From: a virus
DNA length: 21,934 bases
IMG/VR virus record: IMGVR_UViG_3300032322_002003
Location: 1-21,934 of that record
Reading direction: 5' to 3' (one strand)
Shown here: positions 12,738 through 19,206 of the stretch, in pieces
Numbering within the stretch: the first letter of the stretch is position 1
Layout of the letters: each line of letters begins with the position of its first letter
Position numbers and translations under genes: made by a program
Notes under the pieces: model-generated
The model's input: the letters and a program-made list of their open reading frames with translations, nothing else
Databases searched by the model: none
Told to the model about the DNA's origin: nothing

Positions 12738-12893
12738 TTAACCTACCTGGAAATCGTCGCAGTAGCGACAGTCATAGGAGTCACCTAACAGTGAGTTAGG
12801 GTCATAACTATGGACATAGTCATGTTGTTCGTCAGTGGCACAGAACTTATTGCCATTAACGTAGATATACTTTAATTCTTGTTTTGTCGTCAT
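12738..12893 (-). CDS. small Cys-containing protein, 51 aa
   Basis: ATG overlaps the preceding TAA by one base (TAATG). Residues: YIYVNGNKFCATDEQHD and DCRYCDDF near the C-terminus; C18, C42, C45 and H24/H28 could form a zinc site. Too short for routine calling; supported by coupling on both sides and the upstream promoter. Confidence 0.6.
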   Translation of the reverse strand: MTTKQELKYIYVNGNKFCATDEQHDYVHSYDPNSLLGDSYDCRYCDDFQVG

Positions 12894-12973
12894 TATTCGT
12901 CACCGTCACCCACAGAGATATGGTAGCAGACGTTGTTGCCTGTTATCATACAACTTGAACATACTATGCTCAT
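12893..12973 (-). CDS. 26-aa peptide with CxxC
   Basis: ATG at 12973 follows AACGACGGAAGGA and the consensus promoter at 12998-13011. The peptide MSIVCSSCMITGNNVCYHIS has C5, C8, C16 and H18, a complete minimal zinc knuckle. It is either a real microprotein or a leader peptide coupled to the 51-aa gene by TAATG. Confidence 0.55.
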   Translation of the reverse strand: MSIVCSSCMITGNNVCYHISVGDGDE

Positions 12974-12997
12974 GGTATTCCTTCCGTCGTTGTTGGT

Positions 12998-13011
12998 TTA
13001 ATTATATCAGG
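12998..13011 (-). promoter_or_regulatory. repeated extended -10 promoter overlapping a stop codon
   Basis: CCTGATATAATTAA; its TGA is the stop codon of the gene at 13007-13213. It drives the 26-, 51- and 64-aa genes. Confidence 0.85.
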
Positions 13012-13213
13012 AAATAGAGTCAGACTCAAGCATTGAAACACTGAAGTCTATATCAATTCCACGATTACGCTCTTGAGCGTTTGGAAGGTCAGAGATGTTA
13101 ATGTCGCCGTTCTCACACTGTTTCATGAGCGCGTGTGCCTGTGCTACGTTCTCAGCCTCGAACCAGACCTGGTTCATCGAGACCTCGTTGAATCTAAAAC
13201 TATATGTTGCCAT
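13007..13213 (-). CDS. hypothetical protein, 68 aa, behind structured leader
   Basis: ATYSFRFNEVSMNQVWFEAEN, then a helix (VAQAHALMKQCENGDINISDL) and IDFSVSMLESDS. This strand-helix-strand pattern resembles small phage proteins of the type that start with a Y-x-F-x-F strand followed by an A-x-A-x-A-L helix; I cannot name the family. ATG follows AACGACGGAGGGA. The distinctive feature is its roughly 110-nt leader containing an 82-nt stem-closed element (13240-13321). Confidence 0.7.
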   Translation of the reverse strand: MATYSFRFNEVSMNQVWFEAENVAQAHALMKQCENGDINISDLPNAQERNRGIDIDFSVSMLESDSIS

Positions 13214-13239
13214 GTTCCTATCCCTCCGTCGTTTTATAG

Positions 13240-13321
13240 AACGCGGCGAGTGCTGGGATTGTTTCGACCCCCTGCAGGTTTCGAGGTTTTCGTTTGGCCA
13301 CCAGTGAAGCCTCGCCGCGTT
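13240..13321 (-). promoter_or_regulatory. 82-nt structured 5' leader, candidate cis-regulatory RNA
   Basis: AACGCGGCGAG and CTCGCCGCGTT (11 bp, perfect) close a 60-nt interior. Within it, CTGG/CCAG and ACCTC/GGGGT can pair, and CGAAA recurs three times. The closing stem begins about 7-8 nt after the TATAAT box, so it would form the very 5' end of the mRNA. No T-run follows, and the ribosome-binding site is about 10 nt beyond it. It is not a tRNA, and I could not match it to a riboswitch class I know. It could be a riboswitch, protein-binding leader or RNA-stabilising 5' structure. Confidence 0.65.
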
Positions 13322-13326
13322 AGTAT

Positions 13327-13339
13327 CTATTATATCAGG
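13327..13339 (-). promoter_or_regulatory. repeated extended -10 promoter overlapping a stop codon
   Basis: CCTGATATAATAG; the stop codon TAA of the subtilase gene is inside TATAAT (reading CTG ATA TAA). It drives the gene at 13007-13213. Confidence 0.85.
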
Positions 13340-14250
13340 TTATGTTGCTTTTGTATTACATCCTTCATCGAGCGGTACGCCTTTTCAAGCCCACCTTGGA
13401 TGGTTGACCATACGGAATCATACGTACCACCTTGTGAGAGGGACTGAGTCCATTTAGAGGCTGCCGCAACCGTTGCCGCTGAGGTACCTACGGCAAGTAT
13501 ACGCCTGCCGTTAAGAGTAATGGTGTCATACTTACCTAGGACGTACAGATCAAGATCCGGACCTCCGTTGGACGTAGGCATCACCGGATATATCCATCCG
13601 GTCACGCCGCGTTGTGAATAACGGATATCCGTCGCGCCTACAGCTATTGCCTCAGGTATACACGCCGGATAGTCAACCTTGTTTGGGTTGGACCTGTTGC
13701 CGGCAGCGATAAACACTCCGACGTTATTTTGTTTCAACGCAATAATTTGAGATTGCAGCGTTGCCTCTACAGGACACGCTGCCTCTGAATACGCACGACC
13801 TAATGAGATTGAGACCGCGCCGACGTTTAGTCGTGTGGCGTTTGCCGCAACCCAGTCAAGTGCTGGAATCAACGCGTTGGTTCTATACGTATTGGCAAAG
13901 CCTTTGTCAGACATACCTACGATACGAATTGCGACTATCTTTACTCCAGGGTTAACCGCAACCGCAACGGAGGCCATCTGTGTTCCGTGGTTAAAAGTTC
14001 TATCTCTATCAGCATCTCTTAGCGAGAGAGTTGCAGCTCCTGGACCAGTCATTGACGCCTGTCCATTTGGACACTTGCCGAACTCAATAAAGCATGCCTC
14101 CTCGACTAGTGCATTCTTTACCCAGTCAAGTTGAGAGTTAATCCCTGAATCAATGATGACCAAGGTTTTTTGTGGTGTAGCGCTAACAGGACCTGCCAGC
14201 CCAGCTACTAACGTTGAGGCTATCGCCGCAACTATGATCTTGTTCTTCAT
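13330..14250 (-). CDS. secreted subtilisin-like serine protease (S8)
   Basis: 306 aa. Residues 1-24 form a Sec signal peptide (basic MKNK, hydrophobic core, PVSA then T). The subtilase triad is visible: D34 (VIIDSGI), H88 (NHGTQMA), S257 (VGTSAAT), with oxyanion N185 (IAAGN). Four Cys in the mature part could form disulfides. There is no obvious propeptide: Asp lies only about ten residues after the cleavage site, so maturation is unusual. It would act outside the membrane, for example on host surface proteins, on a lysis component or against competing phages (inference). Promoter degenerate, leader AACGAC...GAAAGAAGGA. Confidence 0.9.
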   Translation of the reverse strand: MKNKIIVAAIASTLVAGLAGPVSATPQKTLVIIDSGINSQLDWVKNALVEEACFIEFGKCPNGQASMTGPGAATLSLRDADRDRTFNHGTQMASVAVAVNPGVKIVAIRIVGMSDKGFANTYRTNALIPALDWVAANATRLNVGAVSISLGRAYSEAACPVEATLQSQIIALKQNNVGVFIAAGNRSNPNKVDYPACIPEAIAVGATDIRYSQRGVTGWIYPVMPTSNGGPDLDLYVLGKYDTITLNGRRILAVGTSAATVAAASKWTQSLSQGGTYDSVWSTIQGGLEKAYRSMKDVIQKQHNLI

Positions 14251-14278
14251 GTCGTCCTTCTTTCGTTTTGTCGTTTAG

Positions 14279-14292
14279 TTAATTAGATCCGG
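14279..14292 (-). promoter_or_regulatory. degenerate copy of the repeated promoter
   Basis: CCGGATCTAATTAA differs from the consensus at two core positions (TG to GG, TATAAT to TCTAAT). It is probably weak or inactive and overlaps the 3' side of a strong hairpin. Confidence 0.5.
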
Positions 14293-14339
14293 TGCAGGTG
14301 GGCAGACAATCTGACGGAAGGTTTCCCACCCACACCGAA
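14288..14339 (-). terminator. long hairpin after VWA gene
   Basis: GGTGTGGGTGGG pairs with CCCACCTGCACC (12 bp, two G-U) and can extend to about 15 bp, with a 22-nt loop. It starts 4 nt after the VWA gene stop. No T-run; a terminator or RNA-processing site is likely. Confidence 0.5.
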
Positions 14340-14343
14340 TAGT

Positions 14344-16167
14344 TTAGGCAGCGTTCTTTCTGCCAATCTTTTCTAAAGCTTTTGCTGCTGCTTGGCCAAT
14401 CTGTAGTGCGGCAGCTGCTGGATCCTTTAGATTATTTAGCACAACTGTTGCTGTGCCACCTGTAATCTTTTCAAGATATCCACGATGAGGGTTATACCCT
14501 GGATCCTCGTATGATAGCCAAAGAACTGCAACACCATTGCGTTCACACTCGCGAACCCAGTGTTTAGCTCTATCAAGCTCAGTCTCGGTATAGACGCCAT
14601 CACTCACAACCACAAGTAGACGAGCGCCAGTACTTTGTAGAAGACCAAGTGATCCATCAAGCGCCTTGAATGCCTTGTCGAACTTCTCGGTAGGATCCGG
14701 AGCAGTGAACACGTTTACCTGATCAAGGTGTTGACCTGGTTTAAGTGTAGGGAACACACCTGCGCCATAGTAGACCATCGCGCAACGTCCTTGAACTCGA
14801 CGAGATGCCTCACTCATTGCCCAGGCAGTTGCTGCCATAGGTTCCATTGCTGCACTCATAGATCCGGAGATATCGACCATGACGCCAACCTTAAGAGTTG
14901 GATCATCAGTATGTTTGCGAACTGTACGTCTCCAAGGTTCTGCATTCATCATTGAACCTTGTGCCTTGTAGGCTGCCTGTTGAACTACTGCACGAGTGCG
15001 TAGACGTCCAGGTGGAAGTATAGACTGAATCTCAGTCTCATCGCGCTCACGATACTTAGCCTTCTCAAGTAGTTGAGCAATCTTGACTGCTGCTGCACGC
15101 TCGGCAGGAGTTGGAGTACGAGACTCCTTAAGAATAGATGAGCTGCCTGTTGATCCACTTTCTGATGTAGACTTAGAGAATACATCGTGGGCAACGTTCT
15201 CGTGATCACGTTGTTGACGTGCAGCCTGACTGCGCATATCAACAACCTTCTGCCAATCTTCCTTCTGCTCTTGCTCCTGAACCTCATCACCTGTGGCGAT
15301 GGCTACGTTTGAGGATGCCTCCTCGATAGCTTTTGTAAGTTCATCGATAACTGCGTCGATAAGAATCTTTGCACCTTCAGGAGATATCTTGGCATCTTGA
15401 TTTTCGCCAATATCCTCTGAAAGTTTAGATAGGATCTTTTCCCACTCGCGTGCTAACTCATAAAGATACGTTGGGTTAGTGTGGTTGTCATGAGCTTGAA
15501 ACTTGATCCAGATCTCACGAATAGCGTCGTAGATGTCTTGACCTAGGTGATCAACTACGATCGCCTTTATCTCTGCAACGTCGTCTGAATCAAGTGAACC
15601 TGCGTCAACGCGTGCACATGTAAGTGCTGCAAGTCCTGCGACTGAGCGAACTCCATGGGCAAGGTGTTGATCTGCCTGAGCTTGAACGTCATGTAGAACT
15701 ATCTCTAGTGCACATGCACGTAAGAAGACTCGATTACCTGGAAAGTTATCAACGCCATGCTTCTCGATACGAGACTCCTCTAGGGACATGAACGCATTGA
15801 ACTCGTAGTTTGAAAGTTCTTTTTGTGCAGCCTCAAGGGAATAGCGAGAGTAACGTGCGTGTAGTGCCTCATGGAATATTGCACCTGAGGCTTTTGGCCA
15901 ATCAAATAAGTTATCGCGATTGGTTAGATCACCAATCATCTCTGGTGTGACGCCTGCGCCAAAGGCAGCATCAATGTTAATCTCAACCTCTGCGCATATT
16001 GGATTAAAGCATGCAGGTGTTGGTCCACCGGCGCCTGGTCCAACGTACGCAACGATGTCTGAGCGTCCTGCCCAGGTATTTACTAACTCACCAATGCGTG
16101 CGCCAACTGGCAGCCACTCTGAAGGTGTACGTTCCGCACGTGTGGCGGATATCTTTATGTGTGCCAT
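14344..16167 (-). CDS. VWA-domain protein with HExxH metallopeptidase-like N-terminus
   Basis: 607 aa. The N-terminal part contains H99-E100-x2-H103 (GAIFHEALHARYS) with nearby acidic SLEESRIE (about 128-135), the gluzincin-like pattern of DUF2201_N. The middle (250-420) is charged and coiled. The C-terminal VWA domain has MIDAS D432-x-S-x-S436 (VDISGSM) and D523 (VVSDG). Such proteins partner with MoxR AAA+ ATPases (CobS/CobT, RavA/ViaA style) in metal insertion or complex remodelling. The MoxR gene is directly upstream, separated only by a hairpin and promoter. Related CobS-type pairs occur in other phages, but the role is unresolved. ATG follows AATGACGGAAGGA. Confidence 0.88.
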   Translation of the reverse strand: MAHIKISATRAERTPSEWLPVGARIGELVNTWAGRSDIVAYVGPGAGGPTPACFNPICAEVEINIDAAFGAGVTPEMIGDLTNRDNLFDWPKASGAIFHEALHARYSRYSLEAAQKELSNYEFNAFMSLEESRIEKHGVDNFPGNRVFLRACALEIVLHDVQAQADQHLAHGVRSVAGLAALTCARVDAGSLDSDDVAEIKAIVVDHLGQDIYDAIREIWIKFQAHDNHTNPTYLYELAREWEKILSKLSEDIGENQDAKISPEGAKILIDAVIDELTKAIEEASSNVAIATGDEVQEQEQKEDWQKVVDMRSQAARQQRDHENVAHDVFSKSTSESGSTGSSSILKESRTPTPAERAAAVKIAQLLEKAKYRERDETEIQSILPPGRLRTRAVVQQAAYKAQGSMMNAEPWRRTVRKHTDDPTLKVGVMVDISGSMSAAMEPMAATAWAMSEASRRVQGRCAMVYYGAGVFPTLKPGQHLDQVNVFTAPDPTEKFDKAFKALDGSLGLLQSTGARLLVVVSDGVYTETELDRAKHWVRECERNGVAVLWLSYEDPGYNPHRGYLEKITGGTATVVLNNLKDPAAAALQIGQAAAKALEKIGRKNAA

Positions 16168-16191
16168 TCTATTTTCCTTCCGTCATTTAGG

Positions 16192-16205
16192 TTAATTATA
16201 TCAGG
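16192..16205 (-). promoter_or_regulatory. repeated extended -10 promoter
   Basis: CCTGATATAATTAA between the post-MoxR hairpin and the VWA gene, letting the VWA gene be expressed apart from its ATPase partner. Confidence 0.85.
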
Positions 16206-16211
16206 TAAATA

Positions 16212-16249
16212 GCAAGGTCCTGGACACCCTATCCAGGACCCTACCTTGC
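16212..16249 (-). terminator. hairpin after MoxR gene
   Basis: GGTCCTGGA/TCCAGGACC (9 bp) with an outer GCAA/TTGC stem and a 7-nt loop, followed by TATTTACC. It sits between the MoxR stop and the next promoter; the weak T-richness suggests partial termination. Confidence 0.6.
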
Positions 16250-16260
16250 GCCAAGGGGAA

Positions 16261-17265
16261 TTAGATCTTGGCTGATTGGCAACCTTCACCGTAGACCCGA
16301 GTGAACACGTCCGCAACGACGGGGCGGTCGAGTTCTGGGGCAGCGGCGATGATGTTCGCGATAGCGAACTTCGTGCCAAAGGTTTTTGCAATATCGCGGA
16401 ACGCAAGTAGTTCACGCATCTGAGGTGCCCAGCCACACTCACCTGAAAGTTGACGACGAGATAAGTTCTGCGCAACTGTCACGATCTGTTGTGGTGCACC
16501 AAGCTTTTTAGCAAGTAGGAAGTCTGTTGTCATCTCTGCCTGAACGATAAAGCGAGATAGAAGTGCTTCTGACAATCGAACTCCAGGAGCGTTTGGATTG
16601 GTTGCTGCAATTACGTAGAACCCTTCCTTAGCTTTTACGGTGCCACGCTCTGGATTTGCAGTGATTGTAAGTTCTGCACGTCCATCCATAAGTCCATAGA
16701 CACCGGCCATAACCTTAGGATCGACAAGACCTACCTCATCGATAAAGAATGGTCTGCCTTGTTCGGCAGCTTTTACAAGTGGGCCATCTTCCCAGATGAA
16801 TCCACCTGACGGAGTTTGTACGTATCCACCAATGAAGTCTGCAAGTTCAGTATCACCGGTACCAAGTACTGTTAACACATCTGAGAATGCTGCCTCAACA
16901 AGTGCTGTCTTTCCACAACCTGGAGCACCATACAGAAGAACGTATTGGTTGTTCTCGCGTGCGGTACGCAAGACTAGTACATCGTCGTGCTCACCCCACT
17001 TGCGTGCATGGTAAACCTCGCCATTAGGGCGCTTGTAGGTAGATGATTCTCCTACGATTGCATCTGCTGATATCACCGGAATAACCTTCGTCTTAGGGGT
17101 TGGTCGATTGCCAACCTTACCCTGAGCGATAACCTGTGTATCGAGTTCTGCGGATACTGATGGATCTAGTTGCTGGGCAACTACATCAATGAATACTTTA
17201 CTCAACGGGGTGGCTGAGTCTGTGTATAGAGCATCTAGTGATGACTCTAAAAGTGATGTCGTCAT
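16261..17265 (-). CDS. MoxR-type AAA+ ATPase
   Basis: 334 aa. Walker A GAPGCGKT (113-120), Walker B FFIDE (173-177), sensor 1 ATNPN (221-225) and arginine finger in LSEALLSRF (R238). The GLMDGRAELT segment is the helix-2 or pre-sensor insert of the MoxR/AAA_5 clade. It should form a ring that remodels the neighbouring VWA protein or its target with ATP. About 70 residues precede the core. ATG follows AACGACGAAAGGA directly, but no -10 box is present, so it is co-transcribed with the 152-aa gene at 17297-17755. Confidence 0.92.
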   Translation of the reverse strand: MTTSLLESSLDALYTDSATPLSKVFIDVVAQQLDPSVSAELDTQVIAQGKVGNRPTPKTKVIPVISADAIVGESSTYKRPNGEVYHARKWGEHDDVLVLRTARENNQYVLLYGAPGCGKTALVEAAFSDVLTVLGTGDTELADFIGGYVQTPSGGFIWEDGPLVKAAEQGRPFFIDEVGLVDPKVMAGVYGLMDGRAELTITANPERGTVKAKEGFYVIAATNPNAPGVRLSEALLSRFIVQAEMTTDFLLAKKLGAPQQIVTVAQNLSRRQLSGECGWAPQMRELLAFRDIAKTFGTKFAIANIIAAAPELDRPVVADVFTRVYGEGCQSAKI

Positions 17266-17270
17266 TTTGT

Positions 17271-17283
17271 TCCTTTCGTCGTT
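17271..17283 (-). promoter_or_regulatory. translation leader without a promoter
   Basis: AACGACGAAAGGA before the MoxR ATG with no TATAAT upstream. It shows that the 13-nt leader is conserved as a translation element in its own right. Confidence 0.75.
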
Positions 17284-17296
17284 TTGGGTGTGGGTA

Positions 17297-17755
17297 TTAG
17301 CTTACAAATAATTCTTCACTGAAACCTAGAGCCTTGCGAACTCTGGTTATGCGACCTAGTACCTTGTAAGGTGTCTTGCCAAGGCGAATTCCATCTAGGT
17401 CCTCTGAGGCAACCTCAACTACGATGGGTAACTTATACAACTGGTACTTGTATCCCACCATCTGGTTGATGGTTGTCATCATAAATTCAAGTCTGCCCTT
17501 GGCAGTTTGAATTGCTTGGTCCTTAGGCATCGTTGTAAATGCTCCGAACTCGTTTATGTTTAGCGATGGAAGGCTGTAGCTTTTCCATGCCCTACGTGGT
17601 CTGCTCGATGATACCTGGCGTCGGTACACCATCGCTGGCACATATTTACCGTTGGAGTTAACTCCGTCCGGTGTGATCATCAACTGATAGGTCTGTGAAC
17701 CTGAGCGAAACTCGGTATAGAGAGCCTTACCAATGACCTTGTCTTTTTCAGCCAT
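17297..17755 (-). CDS. hypothetical protein, 152 aa
   Basis: Basic protein with strand-rich parts (YQLMITPDGVNSNGKYVPAM), SSSRPRRAWKSY and KYQLYKLPIVVEV. It precedes the MoxR-VWA pair in the same transcript, so it could be an adaptor or substrate of that pair (inference). No family recognised. ATG lies 5 nt after AACGACGAAAGGA. It has two tandem promoters (17783-17796 and 17843-17853). Confidence 0.7.
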   Translation of the reverse strand: MAEKDKVIGKALYTEFRSGSQTYQLMITPDGVNSNGKYVPAMVYRRQVSSSRPRRAWKSYSLPSLNINEFGAFTTMPKDQAIQTAKGRLEFMMTTINQMVGYKYQLYKLPIVVEVASEDLDGIRLGKTPYKVLGRITRVRKALGFSEELFVS

Positions 17756-17782
17756 GTTTATCCTTTCGTCGTTTGGGTAGGA

Positions 17783-17796
17783 TCAATTATATCAGG
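17783..17796 (-). promoter_or_regulatory. repeated extended -10 promoter
   Basis: CCTGATATAATTGA. Its transcript begins with ATCCT, which can pair with AGGAT at the ribosome-binding site of the same leader. Confidence 0.85.
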
Positions 17797-17842
17797 ATTC
17801 TAGGCGACTCCTAACAACTCCAATTCCCTGGGTGTTTTAAGT

Positions 17843-17853
17843 CTATTATATCG
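17843..17853 (-). promoter_or_regulatory. minus-strand half of a divergent promoter pair
   Basis: CGATATAATAG carries a perfect TATAAT but lacks the TG extension. Its box lies only 13 bp from the plus-strand TATAAT, so the two polymerases would compete. Confidence 0.65.
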
Positions 17854-17858
17854 TATTA

Positions 17859-17872
17859 CCTGATATAATTAA
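17859..17872 (+). promoter_or_regulatory. plus-strand copy of the repeated promoter
   Basis: CCTGATATAATTAA, the only copy facing right. It drives the only rightward gene in the window. The predicted RNA start is near an ATG at 17876 that opens a 20-codon frame overlapping the main start. Confidence 0.85.
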
Positions 17873-17918
17873 TCCATGCAACCAACCGGGGGCATAAATG
17901 ACGAAGGGAAGGGTCCAA

Positions 17919-18251
17919 ATGGCCAGCACCACAGTTAGAACCACAACCACGGAGATCGTGGTCACACATCTAGTCGCACACCTTGATGAATCTGCGGAGG
18001 CAGTAATCAAGGAGTTTGCAAAAGCCAAGGAGGACATAAAGGTCCTTGAAGAAAAGAAGAAGGTTGCCGAACAAAAGATTCGTCAACTACTTGGAGATTC
18101 CAAGCTTGGTTATATCAACGGAGTTAAGCGAGTTGAAATTAAAGACCGCGCTCTAACTAAAGTTGACCGCAAGATTCTTCAGGCTGCATACCCTGACGCC
18201 TACGAGGCATCATTGGTCTCAACTGCATACACAATTGTAGACGCTGAGTAA
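17919..18251 (+). CDS. YqaJ-recombinase C-terminal-like coiled-coil protein
   Basis: 110 aa from ATG 17919, preceded by GACGAAGGGAAGGG, a form of the repeated leader; ATG 17898 would add seven residues encoded by the leader itself. Residues 25-60 are a coiled coil (KEFAKAKEDIKVLEEKKKVA, then EQKIRQLLGDS). Next comes GYINGVKRVEIKDRALTKVD and YEASLVSTAYTIVDA. This layout (helix, GDxxxGxING, strands, T-x-S/T-x-x-T end) resembles the segment after the nuclease domain in YqaJ/lambda-exonuclease-type phage recombinases. Here it stands alone, so it may be an accessory to a nuclease elsewhere. The name is tentative. Confidence 0.7.
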   Translation: MASTTVRTTTTEIVVTHLVAHLDESAEAVIKEFAKAKEDIKVLEEKKKVAEQKIRQLLGDSKLGYINGVKRVEIKDRALTKVDRKILQAAYPDAYEASLVSTAYTIVDAE

Positions 18252-18263
18252 TCAGTAAAACTT

Positions 18264-18297
18264 AAAAGGCTCCTCGCTAACGCGGGGAGCTTTTTTT
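18264..18297. terminator. bidirectional intrinsic terminator
   Basis: GCTCCTCGC-TAAC-GCGGGGAGC followed by seven T on the plus strand, with AAAA on the other side giving TTTT for the minus strand. It ends the rightward gene and also the leftward zinc-ribbon unit, whose stop codon touches it. Confidence 0.92.
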
Positions 18298-18529
18298 ATT
18301 GTCCTGGAGTAATTACGCTGGACGCGCAGTCCTGACAGACAATCCAGTAGTCATCGTCATCCTCATTAACACAGACGACACATGGGAAGAACTTGTTTAG
18401 CGCGATTCCAACTACGACGTCACAATCAGCACACTGGTCATCGTCCTGATAGAACTCGATAGGCTCCTCACTCTGGAGATGATGAGCCTGGTCGAGCGTG
18501 TTTACTACGTAGAGCTGGTAGGTCGCCAT
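18296..18529 (-). CDS. six-Cys zinc-ribbon protein
   Basis: 77 aa with three CxxC knuckles: C33/C36, C50/C53 and C65/C68, enough for one four-Cys ribbon plus a spare pair. Very acidic loops (YQDDDQ; NEDDDDYW). Small adaptor or nucleic-acid contact is possible; no enzyme motif. No clear ribosome-binding site precedes ATG 18529, so it may be translated by re-initiation after the winged-helix gene 21 nt upstream. Confidence 0.7.
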   Translation of the reverse strand: MATYQLYVVNTLDQAHHLQSEEPIEFYQDDDQCADCDVVVGIALNKFFPCVVCVNEDDDDYWIVCQDCASSVITPGQ

Positions 18530-18550
18530 GGAGGCAACCGTAAACTAATT

Positions 18551-19174
18551 TTAGATAGCTGACTTGAGGAAATCACGTAGGCGATTTAACTCGGCCCTCG
18601 TGGAGTCTAGCTCCTTTTGAATTTCAGCGGTACGCTCAGCAACGATCTTTTCAATTAGATAATCTACCATGCCATTGCTGGTCATGCCTGGGCTTGAGGA
18701 TATTGGATCATCTACCTCGATAAGTTCTACCTCAACAGACTGCTTTTCTTTTTTCTTCTTTGACCATGGTTTAACCTCAACAAGAACAACACCAGGAATA
18801 ACCTCGGTAACTGTTCGGGTTGGAACTGGGTCTGACGTTGAGTAAAGTCTTGAAGATATGCTCTTGCGGAATACTCCTCCACCTGCGCGAACCTGACGTT
18901 CTTTAGGTTCCTCGGTACGGGAAAATATCTTTCCCATCCGAATAAGTTGAAGTGCGTACGAGCGTAGGGTTACCTCGCGATGTACCTTGCTAGACTTACT
19001 GTTTATGTGCGCGACGATCTCACTCAAGGTAAGAGGTTGCGAGTTAGAGCTAAGAGCCTCAAGTATTAGCTTGTGATACTCATGAAGTTGTAGCTCTGGT
19101 TTTTCCTGTGAGTTATCCTGCGTGGTTAGATTTACGGGTGTCGTAAAACGTGCCACCTGAAGTATGTTTGGCAT
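18551..19174 (-). CDS. winged-helix DNA-binding protein with C-terminal coiled coil
   Basis: 207 aa. Residues 30-110 fit a winged helix: helix 1 HEYHKLILEALSSNSQ, helix 2 LTLSEIVAHINS, recognition helix VTLRSYALQLIRMGKIF, and a wing with SSRLYSTSD. Residues 165-207 form a coiled coil (VDYLIEKIVAERTAEIQKEL, then STRAELNRLRDFLKSA), suggesting a dimer. The gene is adjacent to the divergent promoter region, so it may regulate it (inference). The leader AATGACGAAAGGA is 14 nt from ATG, longer than usual, but no other in-frame start exists nearby. Confidence 0.75.
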   Translation of the reverse strand: MPNILQVARFTTPVNLTTQDNSQEKPELQLHEYHKLILEALSSNSQPLTLSEIVAHINSKSSKVHREVTLRSYALQLIRMGKIFSRTEEPKERQVRAGGGVFRKSISSRLYSTSDPVPTRTVTEVIPGVVLVEVKPWSKKKKEKQSVEVELIEVDDPISSSPGMTSNGMVDYLIEKIVAERTAEIQKELDSTRAELNRLRDFLKSAI

Positions 19175-19206
19175 GCTGTCTTTTTGTCTCCTTTCGTCAT
19201 TGAAGT

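Noticed and set aside
13240-13321. tRNA or tRNA-like gene
   Set aside because: The closing stem is 11 bp rather than 7, no anticodon arm forms and the T-arm motif is absent on both strands.
13073-13447. 124-aa plus-strand ORF across the structured leader
   Set aside because: Shadow over two real minus-strand genes and the leader; no ribosome-binding site.
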